Counted from the stretch's first letter, positions 1-6,226 are shown. The stretch is DNA of 11,391 nucleotides from CAJQQY01 sp964352225 (GCA_964352225.1 CAYGRM010000216.1:1-11391), one strand, 5' to 3'. Translations and numbers: made by a program. The notes: generated by a model not told the origin, from the sequence alone.

Positions 1-758
1 GCTCTTTGATCCATATCGCTCCCCCACTCCATGAGTTTAGAATTTAAACTTTGTAAATTTGACAAAACCAGTAATTGTTCTGCCGTAGCATGATCACGAA
101 TATTTCCAGAGAGTTTTGGATTTTCAATTCGCCATTGTTTAGCCGTCAATCCAAAAAGGGCTACATTAAGTACATCTGCTTCATTTGCAAAAACCATCCC
201 CTCAGCCCTAGTATTCTTAATTCGAGGCGGAATCAAATGTTTTTTCACAGCCTCTGAATGAATTTGATAATTAGCCTTGCTCATAATTCTTCTAATGTCC
301 CATTCCAGATTTTTTAGTTTAGCTTCTTCATCAAATAACCTCTTGAATTCCTGAATGACCATTAATTTGAAAGCAGGATTAAGCCAAGACATAAATTCTG
401 CTGCTATATCAAAATGGGCATCTGTTCCACTTCCATATCGTCCCATTTTGGAAACCATCCCTCTTGCATTAACTGTTTCAATCCATTTTTTTGGAGAAAG
501 CGTAAATGTATTACTTCCTGCCTCATTTTTAAGTGCATCGAATTCGATGCTTTTAAAATCTTCAGGATTATGAATGGATTCCCATATTCCTAAGTATTCA
601 ACTGTACTTCTTGACCTTAGCCAGTTTTGAATCATAATTCGAGGTTCCCCAAACTTTTTTGCAATATCCGTTAAAGAAAAAAACGGTTCTTCAAATTTAT
701 GGTTCAATCGGATTTCTTGGCCTTGAACTGTTATTATTTTAGGTCTAAGTTTTGACAT
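1..758 (-). CDS. KilA-N domain DNA-binding protein, partial (C-terminus beyond window)
   Basis: Reading the minus strand from the ATG at 758 gives 252 uninterrupted codons that run off the left edge, so the C-terminus is missing. The start reads MSKLRPKIITVQGQ. Residues about 20-145 match the KilA-N pattern as I know it from Bacteroidota: a predicted helix-turn-helix-like segment (SLTDIAKKFGEPR, 28-40), a conserved tryptophan in QNWLRS, the block FKSIEFDALKNEAG (68-81), TLSPKKWIE (86-94), and GRYGSGTDAHFDIAAEF (106-122) followed by SWLNPAFKLMVIQEFKRL. Family knowledge: KilA-N domains are DNA-binding modules common in phages, plasmids and Bacteroidota genomes; their targets are mostly unknown. 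The region after 145 is charged and helical (EEAKLKNLEWDIRR), then HATAEQLLVLSNLQSLN. The gene lies 139 bp downstream of rep in the same direction, and that gap carries two inverted repeats that could be its operators. The family call is confident; the function is not known. Confidence 0.88.
   Translation of the reverse strand, partial: MSKLRPKIITVQGQEIRLNHKFEEPFFSLTDIAKKFGEPRIMIQNWLRSRSTVEYLGIWESIHNPEDFKSIEFDALKNEAGSNTFTLSPKKWIETVNARGMVSKMGRYGSGTDAHFDIAAEFMSWLNPAFKLMVIQEFKRLFDEEAKLKNLEWDIRRIMSKANYQIHSEAVKKHLIPPRIKNTRAEGMVFANEADVLNVALFGLTAKQWRIENPKLSGNIRDHATAEQLLVLSNLQSLNSKLMEWGSDMDQR
527..559. repeat. Intragenic near-copy of the 828-860 palindrome
   Basis: This 33-bp stretch inside the KilA-N gene encodes FKSIEFDALKN. 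It matches 828-860 at 31 of 33 positions; the only differences are 551-552 (TT, versus AC at 852-853). It keeps the core GCATCGAATTCGATGC, but the two changes spoil the outer palindrome on one side. Confidence 0.85.
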
Positions 759-788
759 TTTTAAAATAGTATTTCATTTTTTTAATTC

Positions 789-814
789 TAATTCCGTCAG
801 ATTCGACGGAATTA
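789..814. promoter_or_regulatory. Inverted repeat upstream of the KilA-N gene, candidate operator
   Basis: Perfect 10-bp arms TAATTCCGTC (789-798) and GACGGAATTA (805-814) flank a 6-nt loop, 30 bp before the KilA-N start codon. No T-run follows on either strand, so an intrinsic terminator is unlikely. The position suits an operator or a structured 5' leader. The role is inferred from placement only. Confidence 0.55.
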
Positions 815-827
815 AACTATTGAGTTG

Positions 828-859
828 TTTTAAGTGCATCGAATTCGATGCACTTAAAA
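828..859. promoter_or_regulatory. Perfect 32-bp palindrome between rep and the KilA-N gene
   Basis: TTTTAAGTGCATCGAA (828-843) is followed directly by its exact reverse complement (844-859), with no loop. The absence of a spacer and of a downstream T-run argues against a terminator and favours a symmetric site for a dimeric DNA-binding protein. A near copy lies inside the neighbouring KilA-N gene at 527-559. Binding by the KilA-N protein is an inference. Confidence 0.7.
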
Positions 860-897
860 TTTGTCATCTTTTTTTGCCTGTCAACTAGAGTCAGCGG

Positions 898-2100
898 CTA
901 CATCATTTTTGATTGTGTACCTTTATACCAATCAATGAATTCCTTTTTCGTCATATTCTTTGCCTCCATTCGATTGTCAAAAGTAGCTTGATCCAACTTC
1001 TTTTTATCATAATTGATCTTTTCTTGAATTTTCCAAAAAACATCATTGTCTGCATTGAAGACTTTCTTTTCAGTCCACCAATTCACAAATGTGGCAGCAC
1101 TAATTGCTTTGTTCGGTTGTACTCTTGCCCATTTTTTGAAATGGGAAAGGGCATGTTTCACAAAGTAATCTTCAAAACCATCAATTTCTCCACCCGTAAT
1201 TACTGGTACAATTTGTTTGTAAGCGATCCCTTCGTACACGCCAAATTTTACCAGCATATTATATGCTTTCGTTTGAGCATAGGACAAAAGTTCTAATTCT
1301 TCTTTCGAAGGAGCATAATTATTTGACTCGCCACTTTTTTCATTAGTAGCTTTTGGTTGGTCTTTTGGTTTGTCAAAAATTAAAAATCGCACTCCAGTCA
1401 CCCGTCGAGAAGATTTGATATATTCATATTTACATTGAACACTTGGGCTATGAGTATTAATTTCCCGTTCTACTACATCAAGTACCCTTCTTCTAAAATC
1501 TTTCAATACTTTATATTTCCCTCCAATGCCTAGCATCTTTTTTAATTCAACCAAAGTGTAAACCATTGCATTGCTTTGCGTATGCTTGCGCATCCGATCT
1601 CTCTCGGCTTTAAAAACTTGGTACATTCTAATGGCAAAACCACTTTTCATCGGCGCCACATCCAAAGGGTGAATTTTGGCGTATTCACTTAGTTGAAGCA
1701 AGAAAGGTTTGAGTCGCTCCGAAAACATAAATTCCAAGGCTACTTCCCCATTATCCGTTTCGACAGGTATCACAGACTGAAACCAACTTATCACCCCACG
1801 TAGCGGTTTCCCCTGGACCAAAAAATCTGAGTCAAAAGAAATATATTTAGAAATAATCCGAGAACTAAAATCATTCATCTCTTTATATAAGCCACCCCAT
1901 TTCTTATCTTCCCCTTTGAGAAGGTTCTCTAATTCTTTAACCGAAACTATTTGTTTGTGAAAATCATTTTGTGCTAATGGATCTAGATTGGACATTAGAT
2001 ATAAGATTATCTTTTGCTCCCGAGCACTTAGTTGGTATCTTGCATTGAAAATAAATCGATTTTCAATACGAGCAATTTGTTTGACTTTTTTCTGTTTCAT
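898..2100 (-). CDS. RepB/Rep_3-type plasmid replication initiator
   Basis: A 400-residue protein with the features of initiators of theta-replicating iteron plasmids (Rep_3 superfamily, two winged helices). Residues 1-130 resemble the first winged helix: RIENRFIFNARYQLSAREQKI-type opening, IVSVKELENLL, and a strand-rich part ending GEVALEFMFSERLKPFLLQL. Residues 145-243 resemble the second: SGFAIRMYQVFKAERD, YTLVELKKMLGI, KVLKDFRRRVLDVVEREIN, and a closing strand VTGVRFLIF. Known role of the family: binding iterons at the origin, opening the DNA, recruiting host helicase, and often repressing its own gene. Residues about 250-400 form an extension after a polar linker (KDQPKATNEKSGESNN); I do not recognise its function, although it is rich in Trp and Lys. 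The ATG at 2100 has no clear Shine-Dalgarno, but a TATATTTG box lies about 45 bp upstream. The iteron field begins just above the promoter, which supports the call. Confidence 0.92.
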   Translation of the reverse strand: MKQKKVKQIARIENRFIFNARYQLSAREQKIILYLMSNLDPLAQNDFHKQIVSVKELENLLKGEDKKWGGLYKEMNDFSSRIISKYISFDSDFLVQGKPLRGVISWFQSVIPVETDNGEVALEFMFSERLKPFLLQLSEYAKIHPLDVAPMKSGFAIRMYQVFKAERDRMRKHTQSNAMVYTLVELKKMLGIGGKYKVLKDFRRRVLDVVEREINTHSPSVQCKYEYIKSSRRVTGVRFLIFDKPKDQPKATNEKSGESNNYAPSKEELELLSYAQTKAYNMLVKFGVYEGIAYKQIVPVITGGEIDGFEDYFVKHALSHFKKWARVQPNKAISAATFVNWWTEKKVFNADNDVFWKIQEKINYDKKKLDQATFDNRMEAKNMTKKEFIDWYKGTQSKMM

Positions 2101-2146
2101 AGATATTTAAAGGACTGAAACATAGTGTTGAATATTATTTGTTTTG

Positions 2147-2154
2147 CAAATATA
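2147..2154 (-). promoter_or_regulatory. Bacteroidota-type -7 promoter box for rep
   Basis: On the minus strand this reads TATATTTG, an exact match to the Bacteroidota -7 consensus TAnnTTTG. It lies about 45 bp upstream of the rep ATG, implying a leader of roughly 40 nt. The expected -33 region is T-rich but has no perfect TTTG. An iteron-like AGTCCCCTT (minus strand, 2162-2170) falls in the spacer, which would suit autorepression by Rep. Confidence 0.55.
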
Positions 2155-2161
2155 AAAAATG

Positions 2162-2971
2162 AAGGGGACTAGTAAAAGCTTTGTCCCCCTATTTATTTCC
2201 ACATTTCTTAAACTTTTAAAAGGGCAATATATATTATAAAGAAATCGACTCCCTATTTATGTCCCTCTTTAAAATCAAAACAGCTCCTCTCCTATTCTAC
2301 TTATACATTCAATGAATCATCGGCTATTCTAAAGAGGGACATAAATAGGTGTTCAATAACCCTGTTTAAGTCCCTTTTGTAAATATAAGCTGGAATTCGT
2401 GCTAAAAAAGGACGTAAACCTTTACTTTATCCCTGATGATGTCCCTTTTAAGGGATGATTTGGAGAAATTTTAGGTTTGAAAATATTAAACTAATACTTG
2501 GGCCCTGAAAATGTCCCTTTTTAAAAAAGAGGCACGAAATCGTTCAAATGATGGTGTTTTTAAGCAAAAAAATAGATTTAAATCAAATACACCCCTAATG
2601 AAGTCCCCCTTTAGTTTATAATTTTAGCATTCAGTAGGTCCAAGTAATAGTTGGCCCCTTTTTATGTCCCTTTTTAAATGCTCAATCTTTCTCATTTCCC
2701 CTACTTATGCCCCTTTTATACATCTATAAATAGATATTGTATCATCTTTTGCCCTTTTTCTGTCCCTCTTTGAAATATAAAAGGGCATTTATATGAGATT
2801 AAATAACGCCACTCCAATAATCCCTTTTTTTGTCCCCTTTAATCATAGAAATGAACTCTCCCCACTTATGTCCCTTTTAATTCCCTAAACATGTCCCCCG
2901 AATTTACTGAACAAGTCCCCTTTATTGCCCTTTCTATGTCCCTTCGTTATCCCTAAATTTGTCCCTTTTAA
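2162..2971. repeat. Iteron field, probable origin of replication
   Basis: The plus strand carries about fifteen copies of a core close to TGTCCCTTTTTAA. The G of each GTCCC (or GCCCC) falls at 2183, 2261, 2370, 2441, 2513, 2603, 2666, 2709, 2762, 2832, 2870, 2893, 2915, 2938 and 2961. Most cores are preceded about 10 bp upstream by a second C-run, giving a two-part unit such as CCCCACTTATGTCCCTTTT. Inverted copies occur at 2162-2169 and 2331-2349. Spacing is 38-109 bp over most of the field and 22-23 bp at the right end. A repeated motif directly upstream of a Rep_3 initiator gene is the classic layout of an iteron origin. No good DnaA box (TTATNCACA) was found by eye. Confidence 0.82.
2860..2971. 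repeat. Helically phased iteron array (five cores, 22-23 bp period)
   Basis: GTCCC cores at 2870, 2893, 2915, 2938 and 2961 are separated by 23, 22, 23 and 23 bp, about two helical turns, so Rep molecules would bind one face of the DNA. This is the tightest part of the field and abuts the AT-rich stretch that starts at 2972. It is the most likely functional core of the origin. Confidence 0.75.
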
Positions 2972-3130
2972 GAGAAAAATAATTTATCATAAAATCCGCT
3001 GTACATCTTGAATTCATTAGGTTTTAAAGCAATTTATTCCTGCAATTTAAGCTCTTACAAATAATATTAAAAGATTAAAAAACTTAAAAAGTCTTAAATG
3101 GAAGTTTAAGACCTTTTTTTAATTCTTCTT
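2972..3130. other. AT-rich stretch beside the phased iterons, candidate unwinding region
   Basis: Very AT-rich DNA directly follows the phased iterons, as expected for a DNA unwinding element. It contains a short hairpin: GTCTTAAA (3091-3098) and TTTAAGAC (3105-3112) around TGGAAG, followed on the plus strand by a T-run from 3114. That pair could work as an intrinsic terminator for a plus-strand transcript, but no gene feeds it. The unwinding role is inferred from position and composition. Confidence 0.45.
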
Positions 3131-3508
3131 TTTTTTAATAAAAATGAGATACTAAATTTTACTGCAAACAGCTTCTGTTAAGATCTCGACTTAAGTAAAT
3201 TCGAAGTTATAAGAAGAAAGGTTTTCAGTAAATTTAAATTCAACACCCTGTCGTATATTAATTATGTTGCATAATATTCAATATCCCAATTTTTAAATTA
3301 TTGGGTTTGAAGAAAAAGTCCTGCATCTTAATTCTAAAAATTTAAAGATTAACCACGAAAATAATCATCCATCATTCTTGATTTTAAAACGAATCATAAT
3401 GCTTCAGTTTTTGTAATTAGATGTTTTTATCTCAGTCAGTATATTTTGAGTTGGTTGATTTATTTTGTGACTTCGAAACCTATAGACAAAGTATGACATT
3501 TTATTGTA
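3131..3508. other. Gene-free AT-rich spacer
   Basis: No convincing open frame, hairpin or repeat was found on either strand. The stretch links the origin to the first decamer array. Confidence 0.5.
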
Positions 3509-3578
3509 CTGTAAATTGCTGTAAAAAGCTGTATTTTTACAGCAATTTACAGCAATTTACAGCAATTTACAGCAAGGT
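3509..3578. repeat. Decamer array A: seven 10-bp units, head to head
   Basis: Three units beginning CTGTA (3509, 3519, 3529) are followed without a break by four units beginning ACAGCAA (3539, 3549, 3559, 3569). All keep an exact 10-bp period. The two halves are inverted about the junction at 3538/3539, so the block can also fold as a hairpin. One-helical-turn phasing suggests cooperative binding along one DNA face. The same motif flanks the partition genes downstream, so it is a candidate centromere site for the RHH protein. Confidence 0.8.
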
Positions 3579-3804
3579 ATAATATTTAATAAATGTTTCA
3601 TTTTTGACTTAACGTGTTCAAAATAAGATTCAGGGCACTCAATAGATAAATCGAATATTCCTTTTCTCAGTTTTAATAATAAAAACTTGGGCTTTTGTTT
3701 ATTCAGGCGTAATGCTTCTAATCTTCGGTGAATATGTTGTCGATGGATAAAAAGAATAATACTAAAAATTAAGTTTAGCAGTATTTTGCTAAATACATAT
3801 TTTT
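3579..3804. other. Intergenic region with a start-less open frame on the minus strand
   Basis: On the minus strand, codons from 3802 to 3560 stay open for 81 codons (stop at 3557-3559) with a plausible basic composition (HRRLEALRLNKQKPKFLLLK), but there is no ATG or other good start until a methionine about 16 residues before the stop. It may be a gene remnant or chance. Nothing else was recognised here. Confidence 0.25.
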
Positions 3805-3853
3805 ACAGCAAAATACAGCAAAATACAGCAATATTATTTAATAATGCTGTATT
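3805..3853. repeat. Decamer array B
   Basis: Three ACAGCA units at 3805, 3815 and 3825 keep the 10-bp period (ACAGCAAAAT type), followed by an inverted TGCTGTATT at 3845-3853. The motif and phase match array A. Confidence 0.7.
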
Positions 3854-4006
3854 TATTTCAAACCTAGTCAATCGCTTTGAAATTGAAGGTAAATCACCAA
3901 CCTAGTTTTTGGATTCGATAAAGTTCTTAAAATCGCATCATTTGAAGCAAAAGGATAGTCAATAATTGTTTTTTAGATGTTGTGATAAATTATTTCCAAT
4001 CCTAAG

Positions 4007-4374
4007 AGGCTGTTTTGAAATGTGTGCTAAAATTTTTTATAGTGTATTTTTTGCCAAATGAGGCTTTTTTGGAGGGAAATAGCCCAGGGAAAACGCGTAA
4101 GAAAATTTTGAATATCGAATATCGACTTCAGAACAAGGATTTGAGAAGTTTGACGATACTTCGCAGGGTAACTCTTGAGAAATATCGTCAAACTTCTCAA
4201 ATCTTAAGTCCTTGTTCTTAAATCGATATTCAAAAAACACTTGCGCGTTTTCCCTGGGGGAATAGCCTTAGTTATTGCCCGAGAAAAAAACGAAATGTGG
4301 TGAAAAAAGACGCATAAAAAAATTAGGCAAGCCAAACCGACTGGATTTGGTGGCATAATAATTCACAACAGCCT
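4007..4374. mobile_element. MITE-like or IS-derived insertion with a long internal hairpin
   Basis: The ends are inverted: AGGCTGTT (4007-4014) and AACAGCCT (4367-4374). They are flanked by direct CTAAG copies at 4002-4006 and 4375-4379, a possible 5-bp target duplication. If the ends are instead read as GAGGCTGTT, the duplication would be TAA, as in some IS5-family elements. The interior is a long imperfect palindrome: an 18-bp perfect stem (4141-4158 with 4183-4200) around a 24-nt loop, extended outward by matching blocks such as GAACAAGG/CCTTGTTC and CAGGGAAAACGCG/CGCGTTTTCCCTG (about 4085-4097 and 4244-4256). There is no transposase gene; short open frames across it are by-products of the palindrome. 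It would need a transposase supplied in trans. Confidence 0.65.
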
Positions 4375-4420
4375 CTAAGAGACTGTTATGAAAGACGGCG
4401 CTAAATACTAAATCTTTAAT

Positions 4421-4505
4421 ATTGCTGTACTTTACTGTAATATTGCTGTACTTTACACTCAGAAATAGCAGAATGCTTGAATTTTACAGCAAAATGCTGT
4501 TTAGT
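4421..4505. repeat. Decamer cluster C
   Basis: TTGCTGTACTTTAC occurs twice, 20 bp apart (from 4422 and 4442), with CTGTAATATTG between them. A further ACAGCAAAATGCTGT lies at about 4486-4500. It belongs to the same family as arrays A and B and sits next to the insertion at 4007-4374. Confidence 0.6.
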
Positions 4506-4591
4506 ACTTTTAATTAAAAATCATATTTTACTATTTTGATAAAGATGAAACGGAATGGTCAGGTTGAAAATAGTAAAAGGAATTAGCTTAA

Positions 4592-4688
4592 AATCAATTT
4601 TAAGGCGATATAAGAGAAGATGAGAAACATTTAGATAAATGATAAATCTTCGATTATCAAGGCGGCTTATATCGCTTTAAATTTGATG
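4592..4688. repeat. 97-bp imperfect inverted repeat
   Basis: AATCAATTTTAAGGCGATATAAG (arm 4592-4614) is inverted with few mismatches at 4666-4688, sharing GCGATATAAG/CTTATATCGC. The 51-bp interior can form a smaller GAAGAT/ATCTTC hairpin. It could be a small mobile hairpin or a transcript structure. No coding potential was seen. Confidence 0.5.
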
Positions 4689-4730
4689 AAAGAGAATTAA
4701 AAAGATTGGACAGTATTTTTTAAAAATAAA

Positions 4731-4762
4731 GGGGCTTCCAGATTAGATAATCTGGAAGCTCC
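4731..4762. terminator. Strong intrinsic terminator, probably for the parA-RHH operon
   Basis: A 14-bp stem, GGGGCTTCCAGATT (4731-4744) with AATCTGGAAGCTCC (4749-4762), closes a 4-nt loop with one G-U pair. On the minus strand it is followed by a T-rich tail (CCCCTTTATTTTT), correctly placed 72 bp after the RHH stop codon. On the plus strand it is followed by TTTT, so it may act both ways. Confidence 0.8.
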
Positions 4763-4834
4763 TTTTCCGATGATTGATTCGGTTAGAAAAGCCTTCAATC
4801 CAAATGCGAGTTATTCAGTAATTTATTGAATCCC

Positions 4835-5077
4835 CTACCCTTCTTTCCGAGTGAAATGTTCCCGCACTAAACCAACAATAAATCCTTTTAAAGTTTGGCC
4901 AGTATCTTCCGTTTCTAATTTCATTTTTTCGTAAAGATATTGGGGAAAATCAACGGTTACTCGTTGAACATTTTTCTTTTTATCTTTTTTTTGCAACTGC
5001 TCTAATGCTTTCTCTTGAGATACAGCATCCATTACTTTGCTAGTTTTTTTTGATGATATTTTCTTTTTGATTGGCAT
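4835..5077 (-). CDS. Ribbon-helix-helix partition protein (ParG-like)
   Basis: An 80-residue basic protein. Residues 1-36 form a Lys-rich, probably flexible tail (KKKISSKKTSK, then a predicted helix, then QLQKKDKKK). Residues 37-77 fit a ribbon-helix-helix fold: strand VQRVTVDF (37-44), helix PQYLYEKMKLE (45-55), turn DTGQT (58-62), helix LKGFIVGLVREHF (63-75). RHH proteins bind DNA as dimers through the paired strands. Directly downstream of a small ParA, this is the usual partner of type Ib partition (as in ParF-ParG): it would bind the centromere, stimulate the ATPase through its tail and repress the operon. The tail here has no arginine, whereas ParG uses an arginine-finger-like residue. 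It lies 118 bp after parA, and that gap is full of ACAGCAA repeats, likely its binding sites. The fold is clear; the partition role is inferred from context. Confidence 0.8.
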   Translation of the reverse strand: MPIKKKISSKKTSKVMDAVSQEKALEQLQKKDKKKNVQRVTVDFPQYLYEKMKLETEDTGQTLKGFIVGLVREHFTRKEG

Positions 5078-5105
5078 AAGTTGAGTTTTATCTGTGAATA
5101 AATTT

Positions 5106-5176
5106 ACTGTAAAAGTACAGCATTTTGCAGTAAATATAGGAAATTTCTGTAAATATTACAGCAATTTACAGCAATT
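5106..5176. repeat. Decamer cluster D between parA and the RHH gene
   Basis: ACTGTAAAAGTACAGCA, then CTGTAAATATTACAGCAATTTACAGCAATT, shown here by its parts: inverted CTGTAAA and direct ACAGCAATT units, the last two in exact 10-bp phase (5158 and 5168). It lies in the 118-bp gap upstream of the RHH start, so it may be an operator as well as a partition site. Confidence 0.7.
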
Positions 5177-5195
5177 ATACATATTTTTCTATGAT

Positions 5196-5840
5196 CTAAC
5201 CTAGTATCTTTTCAAGTTCATCCGTAAGTTTATCAATTTCCAGCTTAGCTTTAGCGTCTTTATACTCTACTACACCTAGTCCATCTGTAGCGGAATCAGC
5301 ATAAGCTACCCGATTATTAATATTGGATTTCAGTAAAGTCACATCATATTCTTTCACGGCTGCTTTGATTTCTTTACTCACATTGGTTTTAGAAACGACT
5401 CTATTCAAAACTACTAAGGCTTTTACTTTTCCTCCATTGGCTTCTTTCAATCCTCTAATTTGTTCAAAACGCTCTAGGAAGTTCTCAAAGCCACGAAAAT
5501 CATAAATACTAGGCATGAGTGGAATAACCAAGTAATCGCTTGCGAGAATCGTCCTATCTGCCAATTCAGATAATTGAGGAGTTCCATCAATGATTACGAT
5601 ATCGTATTTTTTTTGTAATCCTTCAACTTCTTTGTTTAACTGCTTAATGCTAACTCCAAAAACAGGAATTCTGACCCTGCTTTCGTCCCTATTTCCTGAC
5701 CATTCCATAGAGGACTGCTGTCCTAAATCTGTGTCAACAATGCATACATCATAATCTCTATGAGCAAAGCTTACTGCTAAATTGGTTGCAATGGTGGTTT
5801 TTCCTACACCACCTTTAAGGTTGGTAACCGCTATAATCAT
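5196..5840 (-). CDS. parA: ParA-family partition ATPase (type Ib, small)
   Basis: A 214-residue protein with the full deviant Walker ATPase signature: KGGVGKTTIATN at 9-20 (signature Lys9, P-loop Lys14), the A' motif VCIVDTDLGQQSS (32-44) and Walker B YDIVIIDGTPQLSE with Asp85. Its length and the lack of an N-terminal helix-turn-helix mark it as type Ib, so autoregulation would fall to the RHH partner. Known role: ATP-dependent dimer formation and non-specific DNA binding move plasmid copies along the nucleoid. The ATG at 5840 puts the P-loop at the usual distance from the N-terminus. It is followed by the RHH gene in the same direction, with decamer clusters upstream (5921-5994) and downstream (5106-5176). 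An MipZ/Soj-like use is less likely given the neighbouring rep. Confidence 0.92.
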   Translation of the reverse strand: MIIAVTNLKGGVGKTTIATNLAVSFAHRDYDVCIVDTDLGQQSSMEWSGNRDESRVRIPVFGVSIKQLNKEVEGLQKKYDIVIIDGTPQLSELADRTILASDYLVIPLMPSIYDFRGFENFLERFEQIRGLKEANGGKVKALVVLNRVVSKTNVSKEIKAAVKEYDVTLLKSNINNRVAYADSATDGLGVVEYKDAKAKLEIDKLTDELEKILG

Positions 5841-5920
5841 AGGGCAAATTGGTTTTTAAGAATGAAAGAATGCTGCGAATATAGTTAGTTGGAAAGATTT
5901 AATGGACGATTAACAGGAAT

Positions 5921-5994
5921 ATGCTGTAAAATTCTGTATAAATATTGGCTTATTATGCTTTTTGCTGTAAAATTCTGTAAATATTACAGCAAGG
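5921..5994. repeat. Decamer cluster E upstream of parA
   Basis: TGCTGTAAAATTCTGTA occurs twice (from 5922 and 5963), the second running into ATATTACAGCAAGG, an inverted unit. It lies 80-155 bp upstream of the parA start, where the centromere and operator of a type Ib system usually lie. Confidence 0.72.
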
Positions 5995-6226
5995 TTGTAT
6001 TTCTTTTCCAATTAATGTATTTCTTAAAGTCAGAAAAGTGTGATGGAATTTCTGGGTTGATATCTGAATATTAATTGTAAGGCTTTAATGATAACTATGA
6101 ATGGTGTCAATGAAATAGATATTTTATAACTCTTTAGAGTTTATCAATTTTAAATACTTAATCGCTGATAAAGAGAGCTTGCCATTCCTCATATATCTAA
6201 ATTTGGTATTAACCCTATAGTTTAAC
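5995..6226. other. AT-rich spacer without recognised features
   Basis: Between decamer cluster E and the first MITE copy I see no coding frame with a credible start and no repeat. Confidence 0.45.

Noticed and set aside
828..859. Intrinsic terminator for rep
   Set aside because: The palindrome has no loop and no following T-run on the rep-coding strand.
913..1296. 127-codon open frame opposite rep
   Set aside because: It is antisense to the conserved C-terminal part of Rep, and its product shows no recognisable pattern.
2162..3130. DnaA boxes at the origin
   Set aside because: No close match to TTATNCACA was found by eye on either strand, though degenerate boxes cannot be excluded.
3509..3578. 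CRISPR-like array in the ACAGCAA decamers
   Set aside because: Units are 10 bp with no unique spacers and reverse orientation midway; no cas genes are present.
4015..4240. Overlapping open frames on both strands of 67-68 codons
   Set aside because: They lie across the palindromic insertion and mirror each other; no domain, no plausible start context.
5889..6074. 61-codon open frame upstream of parA on the plus strand
   Set aside because: It runs through decamer cluster E, is low in complexity and has no recognisable features; its codons are explained by the repeats.
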